Assembly (NCBI RefSeq): GCF_004122145.1
Contig: NZ_SBKQ01000004.1
Span: forward strand, 217,024 to 281,023
Origin: Flavobacterium piscinae
GTDB lineage: Bacteria > Bacteroidota > Bacteroidia > Flavobacteriales > Flavobacteriaceae
Direction: 5' to 3'
DNA length: 64,000 nucleotides
The position numbers and the translations under genes are program-made. The notes below the pieces were generated by a model, which was not told the DNA's origin, searched no databases, and was given only the letters and a program-made list of their open reading frames with translations. The stretch's first letter is position 1. Each line of letters begins with the position of its first letter. Shown piece by piece: positions 54,364-63,400 of this stretch.

Positions 54364-54870
54364 ATGAACGAAATCATCAACAAAGTAGCCAACTCATCCC
54401 TCGAAGTGTTCGATTTAGAGGATTATTATCCCTCAGGAATCAGAACACAAATTGATATTGCCCAATGGCTGGAAGAAGGGTTTTTACTGAAAGAAAAAGA
54501 TTTTCGGGAAGCCTTAAAAAACCATGATTGGTCGCAATACCAAAACCATTTTATAGCCATTCATTGCTCTGCCGAGGCTATTTTGCCCGCTTGGGCTACT
54601 ATTTTGGTCACGGTACATTTACAACCCTTTGCCAAAAAGGTAACCTTAGGTAAAAAGGAAGAAATTGACACTATATTGTATAATGAAATACTTAGTCAAA
54701 TCGATTATTCCAATTACTCCAATAAACCGGTAATTCTAAAAGGATGTTCTAAAAAACCGGTACCGGAATCAGCTTATGTTTTTGCTATGCAAAATCTTCA
54801 AAAAGTAGCCAAAAGTGTCATGTTTGGTGAAGCTTGCTCAGCCGTTCCCTTATTCAAAAAGAAAAGTTAA
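54364..54870 (+). CDS. DUF2480-family protein
   Basis: 168 residues, cytoplasmic. The pattern (DLEDYYPSGIRTQIDIAQWL, HDWSQYQNHFIAIHCS, ILKGCSKKPVPESAY) fits DUF2480, which I recall as usually next to sufT in Flavobacteria. The function is unknown; the Cys in KGCSKK could be of interest for Fe-S chemistry. It is separated from sufT by a repeat array. Confidence 0.82.
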   Translation: MNEIINKVANSSLEVFDLEDYYPSGIRTQIDIAQWLEEGFLLKEKDFREALKNHDWSQYQNHFIAIHCSAEAILPAWATILVTVHLQPFAKKVTLGKKEEIDTILYNEILSQIDYSNYSNKPVILKGCSKKPVPESAYVFAMQNLQKVAKSVMFGEACSAVPLFKKKS

Positions 54871-54880
54871 AAAAAAGTGT

Positions 54881-54888
54881 TACTTTTG
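54881..54888 (+). promoter_or_regulatory. Promoter -7 box of the DUF3078 gene
   Basis: TACTTTTG, a perfect TAnnTTTG, 23 bp before the ATG at 54912. It rules out the longer upstream reading of that frame. Confidence 0.55.
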
Positions 54889-54911
54889 CCCTTATTTTTA
54901 ACACTAAAATT

Positions 54912-55805
54912 ATGCTTAAAAAATTACTTTTAATGGTATTATTTGTTGGGTCAACAGTAATGGCTCAAGACGGAGTTGTAAAATCTGTTGAAGAAGTGGC
55001 AAAAAAAATTGAAGACACTACTGCAACAAAAGGATGGACTAAAAAAGGAAACTTTAATTTTCTGGCCAATCAATCAACTTTTTCTAATTGGTTAGCCGGC
55101 GGACAATCAAATTTGGCTATTTCAGCCGGAATTAATTATGATTTCAATTACAAAAAAGAAGATTGGAGCTGGGATAACAAATTAATGGTTAACTATGGCG
55201 TTACTAAGATTAAAGGACAAGAAATCTTAAAATCAGATGACCGTTTTGAATTCAATTCCTTAGCCGGTAAAAAAGCAAGCGGATATTGGTATTATTCGAT
55301 GTTTTTAAACTTAAAAACGCAATTAACAACTGATTTAGGAAATCCTGCACCGGGCTTTACTTTACCTAAATCAACCAGTTTCTTCTCTCCTGCATTTTTA
55401 CAAGTTGGTCCCGGTATGATGTGGAGAAAAAGCGAAAATCTTAAAGTAAACATCGCACCGCTAACTTCTCGTTTTGTATTTGTGATGGACCAAGATTTAG
55501 CTGACTTAGGTGCTTTTGGAGTGGATCCGGGAGATAATATGCGTTTTGAATTTGGAGCATCGCTTTCCGCTTACTACAAAACTCAACTTTTCGAAAATGT
55601 AAGCATGGAAAATATCTTGAATTTATATACCAACTACCTCGAAGACCCACAAAATGTTGATTTAGACTATCAAGTGAATATTGTGATGAAAATCAATAAA
55701 TATTTGTCAACCAATCTTGCCTTTCAAACCATTTATGACGACAATGCTTTTAGAGGGTTTCAAACCAGACAAGTTATTGGTTTAGGCGTGAATTTCGGAT
55801 TTTAA
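54912..55805 (+). CDS. DUF3078-family outer-membrane protein
   Basis: 297 residues from ATG 54912 (MLKKLLLMV), after its -7 box; the signal peptide ends TVMAQ. The rest fits DUF3078 (NFNFLANQSTFSNWLAGGQS, DWSWDNKLMVNYG, YQVNIVMKINKYLSTN) and ends in GVNFGF. This pattern of alternating residues and terminal Phe suggests an outer-membrane beta-barrel. The function is unknown. It follows DUF2480 and closes the suf region. Confidence 0.85.
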   Translation: MLKKLLLMVLFVGSTVMAQDGVVKSVEEVAKKIEDTTATKGWTKKGNFNFLANQSTFSNWLAGGQSNLAISAGINYDFNYKKEDWSWDNKLMVNYGVTKIKGQEILKSDDRFEFNSLAGKKASGYWYYSMFLNLKTQLTTDLGNPAPGFTLPKSTSFFSPAFLQVGPGMMWRKSENLKVNIAPLTSRFVFVMDQDLADLGAFGVDPGDNMRFEFGASLSAYYKTQLFENVSMENILNLYTNYLEDPQNVDLDYQVNIVMKINKYLSTNLAFQTIYDDNAFRGFQTRQVIGLGVNFGF

Positions 55806-55825
55806 AAAATAGTTCCCACAGAACC

Positions 55826-55893
55826 TTGTCATTCCGAGGAACGAGGAATCTCATAATCAAAAATGAATTGTGAAATTTCTCGTTTGTCGGAAT
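55826..55893. repeat. Palindromic repeat element after the DUF3078 gene
   Basis: Two arms, 55826-55852 (TTGTCATTCCGAGG...) and 55871-55893 (ending CGTTTGTCGGAAT), are inverted copies. The left arm matches the sequence inside gltX at 14868-14894 at 23 of 27 bases. Confidence 0.75.
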
Positions 55894-55929
55894 TTTTTTT
55901 GGGCGAACGGTCGGGTTTTCCGTTCCAAG

Positions 55930-56020
55930 TTTTTTGATTTTTTTCAACAACTGCTCCTGCTGCGGGAGCTTCCGTTGGTCGCTTCCTCGCTCGGGCATTT
56001 GTACGAAAAAAATCAAAAAA
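55930..56020. repeat. Inverted repeat around a GC-rich core
   Basis: A perfect 16-bp inverted repeat, 55930-55945 and 56005-56020 (TTTTTTGATTTTTTTC and its inverse), encloses 59 bp that are far richer in GC than the surroundings. The core contains the hairpin GCTCC..GGAGC. It may also serve as a terminator for hflX on the minus strand. Confidence 0.7.
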
Positions 56021-56055
56021 GCTTTCCACTTCAACCCCTGTCGCAGTTTGTGCTA

Positions 56056-57282
56056 TTATTTATCTTCTTCTACAGCATCCTTATAATCCGGATACAAGAA
56101 TTTGTTATAAGGAAAACGAGTCACATGAATCTCACGTACGGCTTCGTATACTTTTTCTCTAAATTCCTCAAAGTTTTCTTTTTCAGTAGCCGAAATAAAT
56201 AGGGCATTTTTTTCGCCAACATTGCTCATCCAAGTGGTTTTCCATTCTTCCAAAGTATAATGCTTTGAAGTTCGCTCAGTCATTAAATCGTGCTCATCAA
56301 AATAAGCGGGTTTGTAAGCATCTATTTTGTTAAAAACCATGATAGTTGGCTTATCAACACTTTTTATGTCCTGCAAAATCTGATTGACCGAAGCAATATG
56401 ATCTTCAAAATCCGGGTGTGAAATATCTACAACATGAAGCAACAAATCGGCTTCGCGAACTTCATCCAACGTACTTTTAAAGGATTCAACTAATTGTGTT
56501 GGTAATTTTCGAATAAAACCAACTGTATCCGATAGCAAAAACGGTAAATTCTTAATCACTACTTTACGGACGGTAGTATCTAAGGTAGCAAACAATTTAT
56601 TCTCTACAAAAACATCGCTTTTTCCAACCGCATTCATCAATGTTGATTTTCCTACGTTGGTGTAACCAACCAAAGCAACGCGAACCATCGCTCCACGATT
56701 ACTGCGTTGGACCGACATTTGTTTATCAATGGTTTTGATTTTGTCTTTTAACAAAGCAATTCGATCACGCACAATTCGTCTGTCAGTCTCAATTTCTGTT
56801 TCCCCCGGACCACGCATCCCGATTCCTCCACGTTGACGTTCCAAGTGAGTCCACATTCCGGATAATCTCGGCAGCAAATACTGACATTGAGCCAGTTCTA
56901 CTTGCGTTCTCGCATACGAAGTTTCGGCACGTTGAGCAAAAATATCTAAGATGAGGTTGGTTCGGTCTAATACTTTACAATCTAAAATTTTGGTAATATT
57001 TTTTTGCTGAGCCGGAGAAAGCTCGTCATCAAAAATAACGGTTGAAACTTCGTTTTCTTTAATATAAAGATGAATTTCTTCCATCTTACCCGTGCCAACA
57101 AATGTTTTTGGGTTGGGTTTTTCCAATTTTTGCCAAAAACGTTTAATTACTTCTCCCCCAGCAGTGTAGGTCAAAAACTCTAATTCGTCTAAATATTCGT
57201 TCAATTTCGATTCATCTTGCTCTTTGGTAACAATTCCAACGACAACTGTTTTCTCAAAATTTATTTTTTCTTTTTCTAACAT
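56056..57282 (-). CDS. hflX: GTPase HflX
   Basis: 408 residues. A ribosome-binding GTPase that splits or rescues stalled ribosomes. The N-terminal HflX domain (KTFVGTGKMEEI, VIFDDELSPAQQKNI, ERQRGGIGMRGPGETE) is followed by the G domain, with G1 GYTNVGKST, G3 DTVGFIRKLP and G4 NKID. It has its own -7 box 18 bp before the ATG. Nothing unusual. Confidence 0.96.
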   Translation of the reverse strand: MLEKEKINFEKTVVVGIVTKEQDESKLNEYLDELEFLTYTAGGEVIKRFWQKLEKPNPKTFVGTGKMEEIHLYIKENEVSTVIFDDELSPAQQKNITKILDCKVLDRTNLILDIFAQRAETSYARTQVELAQCQYLLPRLSGMWTHLERQRGGIGMRGPGETEIETDRRIVRDRIALLKDKIKTIDKQMSVQRSNRGAMVRVALVGYTNVGKSTLMNAVGKSDVFVENKLFATLDTTVRKVVIKNLPFLLSDTVGFIRKLPTQLVESFKSTLDEVREADLLLHVVDISHPDFEDHIASVNQILQDIKSVDKPTIMVFNKIDAYKPAYFDEHDLMTERTSKHYTLEEWKTTWMSNVGEKNALFISATEKENFEEFREKVYEAVREIHVTRFPYNKFLYPDYKDAVEEDK

Positions 57283-57300
57283 AAACGATTAAATGTCTTG

Positions 57301-57308
57301 CAAAATTA
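57301..57308 (-). promoter_or_regulatory. Promoter -7 box of hflX
   Basis: On the minus strand TAATTTTG, a perfect TAnnTTTG, 18 bp before the hflX ATG (57282). Confidence 0.5.
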
Positions 57309-57414
57309 AGTAATTCAAGAGCTTTTTAGGCCAAATTGTATAAATAAAAAAAACAAAATTGTTGAATTATTTAGTTAAAAATTAAAATAATGTTACATAA
57401 TTCTTAATTTTTGT

Positions 57415-57422
57415 TAAATTTG
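57415..57422 (+). promoter_or_regulatory. Promoter -7 box of the giant adhesin gene
   Basis: TAAATTTG, a perfect TAnnTTTG, 51 bp before the ATG at 57474. Confidence 0.5.
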
Positions 57423-57473
57423 GCTCTCTAAACCTACAAAAAAAAATTACAAAACAATCTAAACTTTCATTTT

Positions 57474-60400
57474 ATGAAAAGAATTACATTACTTTTACTG
57501 TTGTTTATCATGACAGGAACGGTTGCGTATTCTCAGGTTCCTCAAGACTTTGAGGGTGGAATACCGACCGGCTGGGCAAGATACAACAATGCATTCGGTT
57601 CTAACCAATGGACTACCGTAAACACCGTTGCAACACCTCCAATTGTTTGTGAAGGAACCATTTCAGCTTTTGTGAATGGAACTGAAAATATTGGAGCAGG
57701 AAATACTTCCGAAAAATGGTTGGTCTCTACAGAAGTTACGGTTCCGGATAATGGACAGCTTGTATTTTCAACTCGCTCAACAATCAATGGGTTTCAAAAC
57801 ACAACCTATCAGATTCGGGTTTCAACCGTTGACCAATTTAGTGGATTCCAAATTGTTGCATCATGGACTGAGGCTGAATTAACAGAAGTTTTTAATATTT
57901 GTGAAGAAAAAACAGTAGATCTTACCGGGTTTCAAGGGCAAAATATTTACATAGCGTTTGTGTTGAGCGTTACACAACCCACAGCGGCTCCAACCGGAGA
58001 CAGATGGATTGTGGATGATGTTCGTGTGGTTGAAAGATGTTTAAATCCCGAAAACATTCAAGTAGGAATGATTAGCCAAGTTGGTGCTACTATCACTTGG
58101 GATAACCCAAGTGGTGCTCAACTTTTTGAAGTAGAAATTGTAGAGTTTCCAAATACTCCTACCGGAGTTGGTGTTCAAGTAGGACCGGGGACTTCCTATT
58201 CGCCAACAAATTTAAACCCTACTACTCAATATGAAGTATATGTCAGAGCAATCTGTTCTGAAAGTAGCAGTGAATGGGTTGGACCGGCGAATTTTACTAC
58301 ATCCTCACCGGGTTTAACCTGTGATTCCGCTATTCCAATTGACAGTGGTTTACCTTATTCTACTACTGATAATACCTCAAATTATTCAGATGATATCGAC
58401 GGAACCCCTGGTTCATCAGGTTGTGGAGCAGCAGGTAATTTCTTAAATGGAAATAATGTATATTACAGTTACACCGCAGATTTTGATGGTGTGGTTAATG
58501 TAACGATGACGCCAACCGGAAACAACTCAGGTTTGTTTATTTACAACAGTTGTGCTAACGTTGGAGTAAGTTGTATTGCAGGTGTAGCAAATAATGCAGG
58601 GACGCCAAGAGTTATTGACTTGCCTGTAGTTTCAGGACAAACTTATTATATAGTTATTTCAACTAGCGGTACCCCAGCCACTATTCCTTACACGCTGGCA
58701 TTACAAGTAGTTAATTGTCCACCTCCTACCAATTTAGGTGCTGTTGGCGGGCAAACAAGTGCTGTTTTAAATTGGGACGCAAACGGAGCAACCTCTTGGG
58801 AGTATGTAGTTCAAACTGCTGGATCTACTGTACCTGTAGGTGCTGGAGTTCAAACGAATAGTTTTGAAAACGTAAACGTAACAACATTGTTTGACAGTAC
58901 ACCGCTTGTAGCTTCTTCTCAATACCAATATTGGGTGAGAAGAGATTGTGGCGATGGTTCTTTCAGTGCATGGGCAGGACCGTTTTTATTTAATACGACA
59001 ATCTGTGAACCTAATGAGCAGTGTTTGTATACATTCCGAATGAGTGATAGTTTTGGTGACGGATGGAATGGAGCAAGAATGGAAATAAGACAAAACGGAA
59101 TAGTCATTGCCACTATCGGAGAGACATTCACCGGAGGTAATGGTCCTGTGGATGTTACGGTTTCACTTTGTACTGGCGTACCTTTTGAATTATTTTGGAC
59201 AGTTGGTGGAGGTTTCCCCGGAGAGGTTCGTATTCAAGTAATTAATCCATTTGACCAAGTACTGTACAACATGAATACTGCTTCGGCAGGTTTAGTAAAT
59301 ACTGAATTGTATAGCGGTTTAGTTGATTGTGATTTTCCGGCGTGTTTACCTCCTGATGGGGTTACCGTTGATAATATAAGTGATGTTTCTGCTGAGGTTT
59401 CATGGACACCAATACCCGGGATTACTCAATACGAAGTGATTGTTCTACTAAATGGAGACCCTGCGCCTGGTGCTACCAGTACAGGTACAATTACCTCGGA
59501 TAATCCCTTTTTAATTGAGGGATTAACAGGAGCTACTATATATAATGTATATGTAAGAGCAATATGTTCTACACCTACACCAAGTAACTGGACACCGGTT
59601 ACTGTATTTAATACAACCGTTTGTCCTATAGAAGATCAGTGTGAATATACGTTTAGAATGACGGATAGTTTTGGAGATGGATGGAATGGTGCCAGAATGC
59701 AAATTAGACAAAACGGAATTGTAGTAGCTACAATTGGTGCAACTTTTACAGGAGGTGCTGGTCCAGTTGATGTAGTTGTTCCTTTATGTGATGGATTACC
59801 ATTTGATTTATTCTGGAGTGTTGGGGGTACTTTTGCCGGAGAAGTTAGAATAGAAGTAATCAACAATTTTGACCAAACTGTGTACAACATGAACGTAGCA
59901 TCTGCTGGTTTGGTTGGTACAGTATTGTATGAAGATAATTTAGTACAATGTGGTATTCCGGAGTGTTTACCTCCAACTGGTATTACTTTTGATAACATTG
60001 GTGATTCTTCTGCAGAAGTATCTTGGACACCGATTCCAGGTGTTACGGAATACGAGGTTATTGTGTTGCCAAATGGTTCTCCCGCTCCGGATGCCGGAAG
60101 TACAGGAACGGTTACAACGGATAATCCTTTTTTAATTGAAGGATTAACCGGAGCAACAATTTATAATGTTTATGTAAGAGCGATATGTGATGGAAACCCA
60201 AGCAACTGGACTCCTGTAGCAGTGTTTAACACAACAATCTGTCCTTTAGAGGAACAATGTAATTACATTTTCAGAATGCGTGATAGTTTTGGCGACGGAT
60301 GGAACGGAGCTAGAATGCAAATCAGACAAAACGGAATTGTAGTAGCAACTATAGGTGCCACTTTTACAGGTGGAGCAGGGCCAATTGATGTGGTCGTGCC

Positions 60401-63400
60401 ATTGTGTAATGGTATTCCATTTGAATTATTTTGGAGCGTAGGAGGTACTTTTGCCGGTGAGGTTCGTATAGAAGTTATCAATCCATTTGATCAAACTCTA
60501 TACAATATGAATGTGGCATCAGCAGGATTAGTTAACACAGTTTTATATACCGCGATGGTAGATTGTGATAATCCGGCGTGTTTACCACCAAATAATATTG
60601 TTGTAGCGAATGTTGGTCAAGAAAATGCAGAAGTAAGTTGGGATGCTATTCCAGGCTTTGACAACTATGAAGTAATTGTGGTTCCGGCAGGTTCACCCGC
60701 TCCTGCAGATACTGATACCGGAACTGTTACTACAGATAATCCGTTTTTAATTGAAGGCCTAACTCCTTCATCTAGTTATACAGTATATGTAAGAACCATT
60801 TGTAGCGAGACAAGTATTAGTCCTTGGACTACATCACCAGCCACTTTTATTACAACTCAAATTCCGGCAGAATTAGATTATGCTGAAGGGTTTGAAGGGA
60901 CACATGGTTGGTCGTTTGTAAACGGAGCATCTGTTAACAGATGGACAGTGGGTACAGCTACCAATAACGGCGGCACTCAAGCAATGTACATTTCTAATGA
61001 TACTGGAGTTTCGAATACCTATACTACGGGTGGTTCTGCTACTACTGTTCATGCTTACAGAGATATTGAAATTCCAAATGCTGTAAATGAGGGTACGCTT
61101 TCGTTTGATTGGAGAGCACTTGGAGAGTCCACATTTGATTATTTTAGAGTTTGGATTGTTCCAACTTCTTTCAACCCAACGCAAGGAACTCAAATTACTG
61201 CGGCGGCAAGTGGAGGTGTTCAATTGGGAGCCAACTTTAATCAAAATGGAAATTACACGACTCAGACATATATATTGTCTCTTGCTCCTTATGCAGGAAC
61301 TACAATTCGATTGGTTTTTGAATGGAGAAATGACGGAAGCGGGGGAACACAACCACCGGCAGCAATTGATAATATTAATTTAAGCCTTGTAACTTGTCCT
61401 TCTCCGATTGATTTATTACCGCAAACAGAGATTGGATCATTTTCTGTAGATTTAACTTGGACACCGGTTGGAACTGAGACACAATGGGAAGTATTCATAC
61501 AACCATTAGGAGCAGGAGCACCAGGGCCTGGTACAGTTGGTATTATTGTTGACCAACCAAATTATACTTTTATAGCGGCAGAAGATGAATTTTATGAGTT
61601 TTATGTGAGAGCAATTTGTAGTGAAGATGATTTAAGTTTTTGGGCTGGTCCTGAACAATTTTCAATCTTTATCCCACCAGGATGTGCCTCTGTTGATGTA
61701 GTTGGTGTTGGTGTAGATATAGTAGATGGTTCTGTGGTAGTTTGTCCGGATTCTGACATTGAAGAAATTAACCTTTCAGCATCATTCTATGGAATTGCTT
61801 CTACAACTTCTTATGCCGTAGAGTCTATCGAATATGCACCACCATTCCCTTTTGTGGGAGGAATACAGACTTCCGTTGAGACGGATGACGTTTGGTCGGA
61901 TGCCATTGATTTGCCATTCAACTTCTGTTTCTTTGGGCAATCGTTTACGCAAGCTAAAGTTGGTTCTAATGGTGTTGTTCAGTTTGGAAACGGAATGGCT
62001 GATGGAGGATTTTGCCCATGGTCGTATACCCAAAATGTACCAGATCCTACCTTCCCAATTTTAAATGCTATTTATGGGGTTTACCAAGATATTGACCCTT
62101 CGGTTGAAAATGCATTTGCCATTCCAAATATTAATTACCAAGTTTTAGGTACCTATCCTTGTAGAGCTTTGGTTGTTAATTTTTCTCAAGTTGCTCAGTT
62201 CAGTGGCGGTTGTAATAATAACCCGACTATTGGAGCTCAAACAACTCAAATTGTAATTTATGAAATTTCAAATATTATTGAAGTGTATGTACAAAGAAGA
62301 GAACCTTGTACTGCTTGGAATGGAGGTAGAGGTGTAATTGGAATTCAAAATGCAACAGGAACAGATGGCTATACTCCTCCGGGACGTAACACAGGTACTT
62401 GGTCTGCAATTGATGAAGCGTGGAGATTTTTACCAAATGGTGAGTCAGATGTAGATTTCCAATGGTTAATGAATGGTGAGCTATACAGTGATCAAGAAGA
62501 TATTTCAATTGTTTTAACACCTGAACAACAACTTGAATTAGAAACCAATTTGTCTTTAACTCTTGAAATGCAAGCTGTTGCAACTTATGCAACGTGTACT
62601 CCAGGCGAAGAGGTTACTACTTCTAAAACAGTTGATATTGTATATATTATTGAATTCCCTAGCAATGATCCTATCGATTTAGAATCATGTAGTGCAACTA
62701 GTACAGCTATTTTTGATTTAACTCAAAATAATGAAGTTGTATTGGGAACTTTTGATCCAGCATTATTCTTATTTACTTATTATTTATCAGAAGAAGATGC
62801 TCAAGTTCCACAAAACCCTATTGAAAACCCAGAAGCTTTTGAAGGTACAGAGGGTCAACAAATTTGGGTTCGAGTTTCCGATTTAACGAATACTTGTTCT
62901 CTAGTTAAATCCTTCTTCTTAACTTTTGGTGATGATATTGTTACTCCAATTGTTGAGTTTGAATATGATCCGGCAGTCATTTGTGTATCAAGTACGAGTG
63001 GTCTTTTGTTGCCAACATTAGCAACTGACTTTAATACCGGAGGAGAATTTACTTCAACCACTGGCTTAGTAATTGATCCAACAACCGGAGAAATTAATCT
63101 GGGAACTAGTACTGCAGGTATATATGAAGTCGTATATACACTAGAGCCTCAAGGTTGTACTGATGGCGGTTCGTTTACTTTCACAGTAGAATTAGTAAAT
63201 GCCGTTACACCTATTACAGAATTTAATTATGACGAAGCAGAATATTGTAAATCCGGACCAAATCCGGTTCTTACTCCTGCTGTAGACTTTGATACAACAG
63301 GTACTTTTACGACTACTCCTGAAGGGTTAACTATCGATGCTTCTACCGGAGCAATTGATTTGTCAACCAGTACGGCTGGTATTTATGAGATTACTTATTT

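Noticed and set aside
55870..56202. Open frame of 110 residues across the GC-rich core
   Set aside because: It overlaps the hflX end and consists of the two intergenic repeats, with no family pattern or promoter.
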